Shown piece by piece: positions 1 through 7,765 of a DNA stretch of 10,514 nucleotides; position 1 is the first letter of the stretch; each line of letters opens with the position of its first letter. Below the pieces are notes generated by a model. It ran no database searches and was not told the origin of the DNA. It saw only the letters and a list, made by a program, of their open reading frames with translations. The DNA lies in NCBI GenBank assembly GCA_021737525.1, contig JAIPDU010000034.1, positions 1 through 10,514 of the forward strand, written 5' to 3'. A program made the translations under genes and the position numbers. This DNA comes from Desulfohalobiaceae bacterium (GTDB lineage Bacteria > Desulfobacterota > Desulfovibrionia > Desulfovibrionales > Desulfothermaceae).

Positions 1-2672
1 CCCTGTTCCGTCCCCGATCCGTCGCCGTGGTTGGTGCCTCGAACCGTCCCAAGAGCATCGGCTCGGTGGTCATGCGCAATCTGCTCAGGGAGGAATTTTC
101 CGGCCCCATTCTTCCGGTGAATCCCAAATACAGGGCGGTTGCCGGCATCCTGGCCTACTCCGGAGTAGCCGAGCTACCCCTGAGCCCGGATCTGGCCATC
201 ATCTGCACCCCGCCAGAAGCAGTGCCCGGATTCATGGAGGAGCTGGGCCGCAAGGGAGCCATGAACGTGCTGATCATGAGCACGGACCTGGAGAAGCACA
301 CCACCGGGGACGGCCGCACCCTGCGGCAGGCCACCCTGGACCTTGCCCGCCAGTATTCCATGCGCATTCTGGGCCCCAACTGCCTGGGACTCATCGTGCC
401 CCGTTCCGGACTGAACGCCAGTTTCGGCCACGTTCCCAGCCAAAAGGGCCAGATCGCCTTCGTCTCCCAGTCCGACTCCCTGGGGATCGCTGTCCTGGAC
501 TGGGCCCAGGCCAAGGGCATCGGCTTCTCCAGCTTCATCTCCCTGGGCGACTGCTCGGACATCGACTTCGCCGACGTGATCGACTATCTGGGCGGAGATC
601 CCTACACCGCCTCCATCCTGCTCTACATCGAGCAGGTGAATAATCCGCGCAAGTTCATTTCCGCCGCCCGCTCCGCCTCGCGAAACAAACCCCTTGTGGC
701 CATCAAGAGCGGCTCCATGAACGAGCTCGCCACGGATAACATCCTCCCCGGAGGCACGGAGATCCACGAGGACGACATTTACGACGCCATTTTCCGCCGC
801 GCAGGCATGCTCCGGGTCTCCAACGTGGCGGAGCTCTTCGATGCGGTGGAGACCATGGCCCGCTCCAGGAGGTTGCGCGGCGATCGCCTGGCCATTCTGA
901 GCAACGGCGGAGGGCCCGCGGTCATGGCCCGGGAGATCCTCATCCGGCAAGGCGGGCGGATGGCCGACCTTTCCGAGGAAACCATCGCCGAGCTCTCCGG
1001 ATGGCACGAGGAGGGCTTTCCCGGGAACAACCCCATCCGCGTCATGGATCACGCCACCAGCGACACCTACTCCCACTGCCTGGAAACCCTGCTCAGGGAC
1101 CGCGGAGTGGACGCGGTCATGGTCATCCACGTCCCCACCGCCTTCGCCTCAAGCCAGGACATCGCCGGAGCGGTGGTCAATTCCATCGGCAGGAGCCGGA
1201 AGAACGTCCTCACCGTATGGCTGGGGGAGGAGGACCCCCAGCAGGCCAGGCGCATCTTCGGCCTGGCCGGATTGCCCACGTACGAGACCCCGGACCAGGC
1301 AGCCCAGCTCTTCATGGACATGGTTCGCTACCGGCGCAATCAGGAGGCCCTCATGGAAGCGCCGGACTCCGTGCCCAAGGAATTCACTCCCGACTCTCGC
1401 GCGGCCAGGGCGATCGTGCACAACGCCCTGGAAGAGGGCCGGCATCAGCTGGGCCAGTCCGAGACCAAGGAGGTCCTGTCCTCCTACGCCATCCCCGTGG
1501 TGGACACCCGCATCGCGGAAAACCTGGAGGAGGCGGAGCTCCTGGCCCATGAGCTGGGTTATCCCGTTGCCCTCAAGCTCCTTTCCCCGGACATTCCCAA
1601 CAAGCAACAGGTCGGAGGGGTGGCCCTGGATCTGGAAAACGCGGAGGACCTGCGCAAGAACGGGCGCAGCATGCTCAGCCGGATCCACAAGATACGGCCC
1701 GAAGCCAACATCCAGGGCTTTATCCTGCAGAAAATGGCCCGGCGCCCCGAGGCCAGGGAACTGCTCGCCGGCGTGGCCACGGACCCCCTTTTCGGACCGG
1801 TGATCGTCTTCGGCCAGGGCGGGGCCGCGGCCAAGGTCTGGAAGGATATCGCGGTGGGGCTGCCGCCGATGAACACGAGCCTGGCCAAGGAGGTCATTCA
1901 GCGGACGCGGGTGCACAAGCTGCTCGAGGAGCACGGCGGCCAAAGCGGGGTCAACCAGGACCCCCTGCGCCTGGTTCTGGTCCAGCTCTCCCAGCTCATC
2001 ATCGATGTGCCGGAAATCTGCGGTGTGAACATCAATCCGCTGCTTGCGGATTCCGAGGGCGCCCTGGCCGTGGACTCCCAGATCCAGATCCGGCCCACGG
2101 AGGAGTCCGGTCCCGCCAGGCTGGCCATCCGGCCCTACCCGGAACACCTGGAGGAAGAGGTCACCCTGCCCTCGGGCCTGCAGATCCTGCTCAGGCCCAT
2201 CCGGCCCGAGGACGAGCACATCCATCTGGACTTCATCAACAAGCTCTCCGAAGAGGATCTGCGGCTGCGCTTCTTCGGGCTGGTCCACGAGTTCACCCAT
2301 TCCCAGATGGCCCAGCTGACCCAGATAGACTACGACCGGGAAATGGCCTTCGTGGCCACGCGCACGCGACAGGACGGGGAACAGGAGACACTGGGGGTGA
2401 TCCGGGCCTTCTTCGATCCGGACAACATCAGCGCGGAGTTCGCCATCGTGGTCCGCACCGACATCAAGGAAAAGGGCCTGGGAAGCTCCCTCATGGACAA
2501 GATGGTCCGTTTCTGCCGGGAGCGCGGGACCAAGGAGATGCTGGCCTACACCATGCGGGAGAATCGGGGTATGCAAGGCCTGGGCAAGAAGTTCGGCTTC
2601 GTCATCCGGACCAGTCCGGAGGACCCGGAAACAATCGAGCTGCGCCTGGATCTCGCAGGTGAGAAGGGTTGA
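1..2672 (+). CDS. pat: Pat/PatZ-type protein lysine acetyltransferase, 5'-truncated by the window
   Basis: The product resembles the two-part Pat (Salmonella) / PatZ-YfiQ (E. coli) acetyltransferase, which acetylates lysines of metabolic enzymes such as acetyl-CoA synthetase. The frame is open from base 3 and reads LFRPRSVAVVGASN, the usual start of the CoA-binding domain, so the GTG at 27 is not the start; probably only a few codons are missing. Order of domains: CoA-binding Rossmann domain (to ~400), succinyl-CoA-synthetase-like domains (~450-1300), ATP-grasp domain (~1455-2090), linker, and GNAT domain (~2160-2650). The GNAT domain has TQIDYDREMAFVA, AEFAIVVRTDIKEKGLG with the likely catalytic Glu at codon 2436-2438, and the acetyl-CoA-binding KxxGLG loop. 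In active ADP-forming acyl-CoA synthetases an SHTGA motif carries the phosphorylated His; here the aligned segment (about 738-775) reads ILPGGTEIHEDD, so the synthetase half is probably non-catalytic and regulatory, as known for Pat. The length of about 890 residues matches the family. The gene is convergent with uvrA. Confidence 0.93.
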   Translation, partial: LFRPRSVAVVGASNRPKSIGSVVMRNLLREEFSGPILPVNPKYRAVAGILAYSGVAELPLSPDLAIICTPPEAVPGFMEELGRKGAMNVLIMSTDLEKHTTGDGRTLRQATLDLARQYSMRILGPNCLGLIVPRSGLNASFGHVPSQKGQIAFVSQSDSLGIAVLDWAQAKGIGFSSFISLGDCSDIDFADVIDYLGGDPYTASILLYIEQVNNPRKFISAARSASRNKPLVAIKSGSMNELATDNILPGGTEIHEDDIYDAIFRRAGMLRVSNVAELFDAVETMARSRRLRGDRLAILSNGGGPAVMAREILIRQGGRMADLSEETIAELSGWHEEGFPGNNPIRVMDHATSDTYSHCLETLLRDRGVDAVMVIHVPTAFASSQDIAGAVVNSIGRSRKNVLTVWLGEEDPQQARRIFGLAGLPTYETPDQAAQLFMDMVRYRRNQEALMEAPDSVPKEFTPDSRAARAIVHNALEEGRHQLGQSETKEVLSSYAIPVVDTRIAENLEEAELLAHELGYPVALKLLSPDIPNKQQVGGVALDLENAEDLRKNGRSMLSRIHKIRPEANIQGFILQKMARRPEARELLAGVATDPLFGPVIVFGQGGAAAKVWKDIAVGLPPMNTSLAKEVIQRTRVHKLLEEHGGQSGVNQDPLRLVLVQLSQLIIDVPEICGVNINPLLADSEGALAVDSQIQIRPTEESGPARLAIRPYPEHLEEEVTLPSGLQILLRPIRPEDEHIHLDFINKLSEEDLRLRFFGLVHEFTHSQMAQLTQIDYDREMAFVATRTRQDGEQETLGVIRAFFDPDNISAEFAIVVRTDIKEKGLGSSLMDKMVRFCRERGTKEMLAYTMRENRGMQGLGKKFGFVIRTSPEDPETIELRLDLAGEKG

Positions 2673-2685
2673 TGGGTTCCCTTAT

Positions 2686-2765
2686 GTCAGTATGTCAGTG
2701 AGTCGGTAAGTCGGTATATCGGTATTTCGGTGTCTCACTGATACACTGACGCACTGACTCACTGA
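2686..2765. repeat. Ten-unit octamer repeat array with inverted halves (possible bidirectional terminator)
   Basis: Exactly in 8-bp register there are six units of the form nTCRGTnn (2686-2733: GTCAGTAT, GTCAGTGA, GTCGGTAA, GTCGGTAT, ATCGGTAT, TTCGGTGT) followed by four units with the inverted core ACTGA (2734-2765: CTCACTGA, TACACTGA, CGCACTGA, CTCACTGA). The halves are imperfect reverse complements: 2695-2702 pairs perfectly with the last inverted unit and the inner units pair with G-U wobbles and mismatches, giving a long hairpin centred near 2730. The array fills the gap between two convergent genes and its last unit contains the uvrA stop codon. A role in terminating both transcripts is inference; there is no classic T-tract. 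Confidence 0.8.
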
Positions 2766-5524
2766 CCCATGTAGGCCCGCAGGAACTCGCCGGTGGGTGA
2801 ATCCGGGTCGTCCCGAACCGTCTCCGGCGTGCCCCGGGAGACGACATAGCCCCCGAATTCCCCCCCGCCCGGCCCCAGGTCCAGGACCCAGTCCGCCGCG
2901 CGGATCACGTCCAGGTTGTGCTCGATGACCACCACTGTGGCCCCTTTCTGCACCAGCTCGCGCAGGACCTGGATCAGCTTGCCCACCTCGTGCATGTGCA
3001 GCCCGGTGGTGGGCTCGTCCAGGATATAGAGCGTGCCTGGAAGGCTGCGCTTGCCCAGCTCCCGGGAAATCTTCAGCCGCTGGGCCTCGCCTCCGGACAG
3101 GGTGGTGGCCGGCTGTCCCAGGCTCAAGTATTCCAGTCCCACTTTCTCCAGGATCTCCAGCCTGCGCTTGAGATGAGGATAGTGGGTGAAGAACTCCCGA
3201 GCCTGGCGCACGCTCAAGTCCAGGACCTGGGAGATGTTCAGCCCCTTGTACTCCACATCCAGGGTCTCGCGGTTGTAGCGCTTGCCGCCGCAGACGTCGC
3301 AGGTGACGAAGACATCCGGCAGAAAGTGCATTTCCACCCGGATATGCCCGTCCCCCTGGCAGGCCTCGCAGCGCCCGCCGCGCACGTTGAAGCTGAACCG
3401 TCCGGGCTTGAAGCCCCGCATTTTCGCCTCCTGGGTGGAGGCGAAGATCTTGCGGATATCGTCGAAGACTTTCGTGTAGGTAGCCGGATTGGAGCGTGGC
3501 GTCCTCCCGATGGGGGACTGGTCGATGGAGACCACCTTCTCCACGGCCTCCTCGCCCTCGATGCCCTCCAGGCGACCGGGATTCTCCACCTTGATCCCGC
3601 GGTTCAAAGCCAAGTGCTTGTACAAGGAGTCCACCACAAGGGAGCTCTTGCCCGATCCGGAGACCCCGGTGACGCAGACCATGGTCCCCAGGGGCAGATC
3701 CACGTCCTCGGCCTTGAGGTTGTTGGTCCGGACCTCTTTCAGCCGCAGCCACCCTGCCGGCTCGCGACGCGTTTCCGGAACGGGGACGGTCAGCTCCCGG
3801 CGCAGGTACTTGCCGGTCAGGGAGTCGCGGCTTTCCAAGAGGCCCTGCACATCGCCCTGGTACACGACCTCCCCTCCCCTGGCCCCGGACCCCGGGCCGA
3901 GCTCCAGGACATGGTCCGAGGCCCGGATGGTGGGCTCGTCGTGCTCCACGACCAGGACCGTGTTGCCCCGGCCCTGGAGCTCCTTGAGCGACTGCAGGAG
4001 GCGCTCGTTGTCCCGGGGGTGCAGCCCGATGCTCGGCTCGTCCAGGACGTAGGTCACTCCCACCAGCCCGGAGCCCAGCTGTCCGGCAAGCCTGATGCGC
4101 TGGGCCTCTCCCCCGGCCAGGGTGCTCATGTTCCGGTCCAGGCTCAGATAGTCCAGCCCCACCCGCTCCAGAAAGGTGAGCCTGTGGGTGAGCTCGCGGA
4201 GGATGGGCTCGGCGATGCTTTGCCGCATGCCCTGGAACTCAAGCCCCTGGAGCCATTCCAGTGCCCTGCGGATGGACCAGGCGCAGACATCGCCGATGCT
4301 TGCCCCTTCCAGGACAAAGGCCAGGGATTCCGGTCTGAGACGTACTCCGTTGCAGGCGGGGCAGGGCATGCTCCTGCGGAAACGGGCCAGCTCGTCCTGC
4401 CAGATGCGGCCGAAATCCAGACTCGATTCCAGGATAACCACCACACCCGGCCAGCCCGAGTCTTTGTCCCCGTAAAACAGGGCATTCCAGGCCTGTGGAG
4501 AGAAATCCTTGAGCGGGGTGTCCAGGCCGAATCCCCATTTGTGTCCCAGCTTGCCCAACTCGTCCCTGTAGCGAGCCAGGGCCCGTTTTTTCCTCCAGGG
4601 GATGACCCCGCCCTGCTCCAGGCTCAGCCCGTGATTGGGGGCCAGCAGGAGCGGATCGAAGAACTCCCTGCTGCCGATGCCGGAACACGCCGGACAGGCT
4701 CCCTGGGGACTGTTGAAGGAGAAGAGCTGCGGGCTGGGCTTGGGCAGACCCAGATCGCAGCGCGGACACACCGCCTCAGTGCTGTAGGGAAGGTCGCCGT
4801 CCTGGAGCAGGCTCACCACGACCCGTCCCTCGCCCACGCGCAGGGCGAGCTCCAGGGAGTCCGCCAGGCGCTTGCGGATATCCCCGCGCAGGACCAGCCG
4901 GTCCACCACCACCTCGACGCTGTGCGGGGCCTCGCTGTCCAGATCCGGCGGGCTCTCCAGGTGATAGACCTCCCCGTCCACGCGGGCCCGGACAAACCCC
5001 TGACCCCGGAGCTTCTTGAGCACCTCCGCCTGATCCCCTCTTTCCCCGTCCACCAAGGGAGCCAAGAGCATGAATCGGCTTCCCTCCGGAAGATTCAGGA
5101 CCTCGTCCACGATCTCGTCCGGCGACCTGGCCCGGATGGGATCGCCGCACTGCGGGCAATGGGGAATGGCCAGGCGCGCGAAGAACACCCGCAGGTAGTC
5201 GTGGATCTCGGTCACTGTGCCCACTGTGGAGCGAGGATTCTTGGACCCGGCGTGCTGCTCCAGGGAAATGGCCGGGGACAACCCCTCGATCTTCTCCACC
5301 TTGGGCTTGTCCAGCTGGGGCAGGAACTGCCTGGCGTACGCGGAAAGAGACTCCACGTAGCGGCGCTGCCCTTCGGCGTAAACGATGTCGAAGGCCAGGG
5401 TGGACTTGCCGGAGCCGCTCGGCCCGCAGACGACCACCAGCTGATTCCTGGGGATCTGAATATCCACGCATTTGAGATTGTGCTGCTCCGCGCAGACGAT
5501 GGTGATGCTGTCTCGTTGCTGCAT
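2759..5524 (-). CDS. uvrA: UvrA, excinuclease ABC subunit A
   Basis: Damage-recognition ATPase of nucleotide excision repair, acting as a cytoplasmic dimer that loads UvrB on lesions. From the ATG at 5524 the protein is 921 residues (E. coli about 940). Two ABC ATPase modules are visible. The first has Walker A GPSGSGKST (residues 34-42), a CxxC zinc-binding pair set near residues 252-283 (CPRC, CPAC) and signature LAGGEAQR near 468, followed by VLDEPSIGLH. The second has Walker A GVSGSGKSS near 620, a zinc module with CEAC and CDVC near 718-745, signature LSGGEAQR near 807, then ILDEPTTGLH and VVVIEHN. The UvrA-typical NPRSTVGTVTEIHDYLR is present. Start choice is uncertain. The ATG at 5524 fits the family N-terminus (MQQRDSITIVCAEQHNLK) but has no Shine-Dalgarno and is preceded at once by a terminator hairpin. 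An in-frame ATG at 5590, overlapping the mlaA stop as ATGA, would add 22 very basic residues translated through that hairpin. Confidence 0.97.
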   Translation of the reverse strand: MQQRDSITIVCAEQHNLKCVDIQIPRNQLVVVCGPSGSGKSTLAFDIVYAEGQRRYVESLSAYARQFLPQLDKPKVEKIEGLSPAISLEQHAGSKNPRSTVGTVTEIHDYLRVFFARLAIPHCPQCGDPIRARSPDEIVDEVLNLPEGSRFMLLAPLVDGERGDQAEVLKKLRGQGFVRARVDGEVYHLESPPDLDSEAPHSVEVVVDRLVLRGDIRKRLADSLELALRVGEGRVVVSLLQDGDLPYSTEAVCPRCDLGLPKPSPQLFSFNSPQGACPACSGIGSREFFDPLLLAPNHGLSLEQGGVIPWRKKRALARYRDELGKLGHKWGFGLDTPLKDFSPQAWNALFYGDKDSGWPGVVVILESSLDFGRIWQDELARFRRSMPCPACNGVRLRPESLAFVLEGASIGDVCAWSIRRALEWLQGLEFQGMRQSIAEPILRELTHRLTFLERVGLDYLSLDRNMSTLAGGEAQRIRLAGQLGSGLVGVTYVLDEPSIGLHPRDNERLLQSLKELQGRGNTVLVVEHDEPTIRASDHVLELGPGSGARGGEVVYQGDVQGLLESRDSLTGKYLRRELTVPVPETRREPAGWLRLKEVRTNNLKAEDVDLPLGTMVCVTGVSGSGKSSLVVDSLYKHLALNRGIKVENPGRLEGIEGEEAVEKVVSIDQSPIGRTPRSNPATYTKVFDDIRKIFASTQEAKMRGFKPGRFSFNVRGGRCEACQGDGHIRVEMHFLPDVFVTCDVCGGKRYNRETLDVEYKGLNISQVLDLSVRQAREFFTHYPHLKRRLEILEKVGLEYLSLGQPATTLSGGEAQRLKISRELGKRSLPGTLYILDEPTTGLHMHEVGKLIQVLRELVQKGATVVVIEHNLDVIRAADWVLDLGPGGGEFGGYVVSRGTPETVRDDPDSPTGEFLRAYMGQ

Positions 5525-5529
5525 AGAAT

Positions 5530-5552
5530 AAAAAAGGCGCCTGAAGCGCCTT
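5530..5552 (-). terminator. Intrinsic terminator at the end of the mla operon, abutting uvrA
   Basis: Read on the minus strand: stem AAGGCGC (5552-5546), loop TTCAG, stem GCGCCTT (5540-5534), with six consecutive T overlapping and following the stem (5535-5530). This perfect 7-bp GC-rich stem plus T-tract is a textbook Rho-independent terminator. It lies 34 bp after the mlaA stop and ends only 5 nt before the uvrA ATG at 5524, so it either ends the mla transcript or acts as an attenuator on readthrough into uvrA. Confidence 0.85.
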
Positions 5553-5586
5553 GTCCTTTTCCTTTCCGCCGCTGTCGGAAGACGGC

Positions 5587-6402
5587 TCATTTCCGGATCT
5601 TATTTCGCCTGTACTGGATGTATCCGTCCTTGACCGAGGAGTAGGGCTCGATCCCGAAGTCCTTCATATCCTGATAGCGCCCCATCATGGAGGGGAGGTT
5701 GTTGAGATTGTCCGCGCCGGTCAGCCACCACCCCAGCTGCTCGTCCTCGAGATACAAGAGCGGATCCAGGAAATAGTCCCCCACCATCCCCGCGCTGGAA
5801 CGCAGGGTGCTGGGACCCAGCACGGGCCAGACGATATACACCCCCTGCCCGACGCCCCAGGTCGCCAGAGTGGTCCCTGTATCCTTTTCCGGCGGACTCA
5901 GCCAGGAAATGCTGTCCGCGGGATCCAGGAGGCCGCCAAACCCGAACAGGGTGTTGATCACGAACCCGGCAATTTCCTGGCCGCTCCGCAAGGGGCGGCC
6001 CTGCAGCAGGTGATTCACCATCCTGCCGGGAAAGCGGACATTGTAGAAGACGTTGTCCATGCCCTGCCGAAAGGGCTCCGGCACAACCGCCTTGTACCCG
6101 TCGGAGACCGGTATGAGCACATAGGTGTATAGGCCGTCGTTGAAGCGGAATACAGCCCGGTTGTACGGCTCGAGGGGATCGGCCACTCCCGGCTGGGAAG
6201 CGTAGTCCTGCTGCAGCTCACTCAAGAGCTCGTCCTCCGCCGAAGCCCCGGAGCCGTTATCCTCTTGCTCGGCCCGGACCGGAACAGCCAGCACCAGGAT
6301 GACGCAGCAGACGATTCCGACAAAAAAGCCGCTCCAGGGACAAGCGCGGGACGAGGCCTCCTTAGCTTGGAAATGGGACTGCCTACTCCGAATCGAGCAC
6401 AT
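5587..6402 (-). CDS. mlaA: MlaA (VacJ) family outer-membrane phospholipid transport protein
   Basis: Outer-membrane component of the Mla pathway, which removes phospholipid from the outer leaflet and passes it to MlaC. The family hallmark DPLEPYNRAVFRFND sits at residues 75-89, followed by GRMVNHLLQGRP, INTLFGFGGLLDPAD, ATWGVGQGVYIVWPVLGPST, GDYFLDPL and a C-terminal YQDMKDFG, so the MlaA domain is complete (271 residues). The ATG at 6402 is chosen because GAGG lies 6 nt upstream; a GTG at 6414 in the same frame has no properly spaced site. The start overlaps the mlaC stop by about 20 bp, indicating translational coupling. A hydrophobic stretch (residues 26-41) ends in VRA, a type I signal-peptidase site. 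The lipobox expected for E. coli-type MlaA lipoproteins is not evident: the two Cys (32, 33) are preceded by GIV. An intrinsic terminator follows. Confidence 0.93.
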   Translation of the reverse strand: MCSIRSRQSHFQAKEASSRACPWSGFFVGIVCCVILVLAVPVRAEQEDNGSGASAEDELLSELQQDYASQPGVADPLEPYNRAVFRFNDGLYTYVLIPVSDGYKAVVPEPFRQGMDNVFYNVRFPGRMVNHLLQGRPLRSGQEIAGFVINTLFGFGGLLDPADSISWLSPPEKDTGTTLATWGVGQGVYIVWPVLGPSTLRSSAGMVGDYFLDPLLYLEDEQLGWWLTGADNLNNLPSMMGRYQDMKDFGIEPYSSVKDGYIQYRRNKIRK

Positions 6403-7042
6403 CAGGGGCCTCACCCTCTTCCACCTTCCGCTGCATCGTGGCCACCACTTCCTCGGGGGACTTGCGGTTCAACAGATCCTGAAACTGGCTCCGGTAGTTG
6501 CGGACCAGGCTCACATCCTCCACATGGATGTCGTAGACCTGCCAGCCCTGTTCCTGCCTGGAAAGCATGCGATAATTCACCGGGATCTTTTTGTCCTGGT
6601 AGTGAATTATGGAACGGACTTCCGCCTTCCTGGAGGAAAAGACGATCTCATCGGTGATCTGGATCATGTCCCGGGAAACACTCTCCACCTGGTCCATGTA
6701 TTCCAACAACTTGCCGAAGTAATTGGCCTCGATCACCCGCACGAAGAGCTGGACCATCTGCTCCTGCTGCTTCTGGGTGAAATCGCCCCAGTGCCGGCCC
6801 AGGCTCATCCGGACCATGATCCGGTAGGCGAACACATCCTGGGCCACGGAGCTGAGGTCCTGCCGGAACGCCTTGCGCTGCTCCTCGGACTCCAGATCCG
6901 CATCGCTGTATTTCTGAAAAACCTGGAGCACCTCCTGCACATAGGCCTCGATCGCCTCCTGCGGAGAGGCGGCGGTCGCCGGTGCGGGGATAAACAGAAC
7001 CGCGGCGAGGAGCACGAGCATAAAGCCGAGTGAAATGCGCAT
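6383..7042 (-). CDS. mlaC: MlaC, periplasmic phospholipid-binding carrier
   Basis: Ttg2/MlaC family soluble lipid shuttle between MlaA and the MlaFED complex. The ATG at 7042 is preferred: AAGGA lies 7 nt upstream and a clean signal peptide follows (basic MRIS, hydrophobic core, ATA cleavage site at residue 24), giving a 219-residue precursor. An in-frame GTG at 7117 overlapping the mlaD stop would place 25 extra polar residues before the signal and is unlikely. The mature part shows family features: QRKAFRQDLSSVAQDVFAYRIMVRMSLGRHW, the motif FTQKQQEQMVQLFVRVIEANYF, then a beta-rich lipid-binding region (VRSIIHYQDKKIPVNYRM, GWQVYDIHVEDVSLVRNYRSQF). It is followed by mlaA with overlapping coding sequence. 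Confidence 0.93.
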   Translation of the reverse strand: MRISLGFMLVLLAAVLFIPAPATAASPQEAIEAYVQEVLQVFQKYSDADLESEEQRKAFRQDLSSVAQDVFAYRIMVRMSLGRHWGDFTQKQQEQMVQLFVRVIEANYFGKLLEYMDQVESVSRDMIQITDEIVFSSRKAEVRSIIHYQDKKIPVNYRMLSRQEQGWQVYDIHVEDVSLVRNYRSQFQDLLNRKSPEEVVATMQRKVEEGEAPDVLDSE

Positions 7043-7085
7043 AGGGCCGTCCTTTTCTTGGGCCGGGGATTTCGGGCCGCTCTTG

Positions 7086-7110
7086 CCGAAGCTCGAGACA
7101 GCACCTTCGG
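7086..7110. other. Inverted repeat in the mlaD-mlaC gap
   Basis: CCGAAG (7086-7091) and CTTCGG (7105-7110) form a perfect 6-bp stem with a 13-nt loop. It lies in the 71-bp gap between the mlaD stop and the mlaC start. There is no following T-tract on either strand, so it is not a canonical terminator; an mRNA-processing or stability element is possible. It could be chance. Confidence 0.3.
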
Positions 7111-7113
7111 GGA

Positions 7114-7578
7114 TCACTCCCCATCTCCCGTATCGCCGAAGGCGTATTTGCTGATCAAATCCTGGATATTCACCGGCGGCTGGGTATCGATAATGGTGTC
7201 TCCGGGCTGGAGATAGATCCCGGAGCCACCCGGGGAGACGCTGAGGAACTTGTCTCCGATCAGCCCCCTGGTGTTGATGGAAACCATGGTGTCGTCGCTG
7301 AGCTTGATTCCATCTTCCACTGCAAAAGACACGATCACGGCATAGCGTTCCTGATCCAAGCGAATATCCTTCACCTGGCCCACGTTGACCCCGGAGATCC
7401 GTACGGCGCTCCCTTCCACCAGGCCGCCCACTTCGCTGAATCGTGCCTGGTAACGAGTGTAATCCGAGCTAAAGAGCTGGAACTGCCCCAACTGGATGGT
7501 CAAATAGCCTACACAGACGAGACAGAGGAGAACGAAGATCCCGACCAGTATCTCGATTTTTCGCTGCGTGTTGATCAT
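7114..7578 (-). CDS. mlaD: MlaD, MCE-domain lipid-binding protein
   Basis: Inner-membrane-anchored periplasmic MCE protein; in the family a hexameric ring sits on MlaE and conducts phospholipid. The N-terminus shows a short cytoplasmic KIE, one transmembrane helix (residues ~9-29, ILVGIFVLLCLVCVGYLTI), then one MCE domain (~38-117) with YQARFSEVGGLVEGSAVRI, GVNVGQVKDIRL and NTRGLIGDKFLSV, followed by LQPGDTIIDTQPP and NIQDLISKYAF. At 154 residues it is shorter than E. coli MlaD (183): the C-terminal helix region after the MCE domain is brief. The ATG at 7578 has only a weak GGACGG upstream. It is the third canonical Mla gene of the operon, separated from mlaF by an unusual 187-bp spacer. Confidence 0.93.
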   Translation of the reverse strand: MINTQRKIEILVGIFVLLCLVCVGYLTIQLGQFQLFSSDYTRYQARFSEVGGLVEGSAVRISGVNVGQVKDIRLDQERYAVIVSFAVEDGIKLSDDTMVSINTRGLIGDKFLSVSPGGSGIYLQPGDTIIDTQPPVNIQDLISKYAFGDTGDGE

Positions 7579-7599
7579 GGAAGCCGTCCATTTTGCATC

Positions 7600-7764
7600 T
7601 TAGGTTTTCCCCTGCCGGAGGCGCACCTTTATCCAGCCAGGATCCGTGCCCTGGTCGCAGCTGAGGAAGCGAGCAGAGGCTCTTGCACAGCAAGGCGGCA
7701 CGCGGCGCGCCCCGCTCCCGTCAGAGCCGTGCGTCAGCTGAAGGCCCCCGATCCGGCAGCCCAT
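7600..7764 (-). CDS. Possible small ORF filling the mlaF-mlaD gap (54 codons, unknown)
   Basis: An ATG one base after the mlaF stop opens a 54-codon frame (begins MGCRIGGLQLTHGSDG, ends GWIKVRLRQGKT) that stops 21 bp before the mlaD start, so it occupies almost the whole gap. It is Cys- and Arg-rich, has no recognisable domain, no signal or membrane segment, and only a weak GGCGGG upstream. In GC-rich DNA an open frame of this length arises easily by chance. It is not similar by eye to MlaB or any STAS protein. It may be non-coding spacer. Confidence 0.2.
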   Translation of the reverse strand: MGCRIGGLQLTHGSDGSGARRVPPCCARASARFLSCDQGTDPGWIKVRLRQGKT

Positions 7765-7765
7765 C

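Noticed and set aside
1149..2576. A 475-codon open frame antisense to the Pat gene
   Set aside because: Same cause: shadow of a GC-rich gene, low-complexity composition and no family features.
2918..5644. A 908-codon open frame on the plus strand across all of uvrA
   Set aside because: It is exactly antisense to a fully recognisable UvrA, is rich in His, Gln, Pro and Gly, and has no domain. Long antisense frames are expected opposite GC-rich codon-biased genes.
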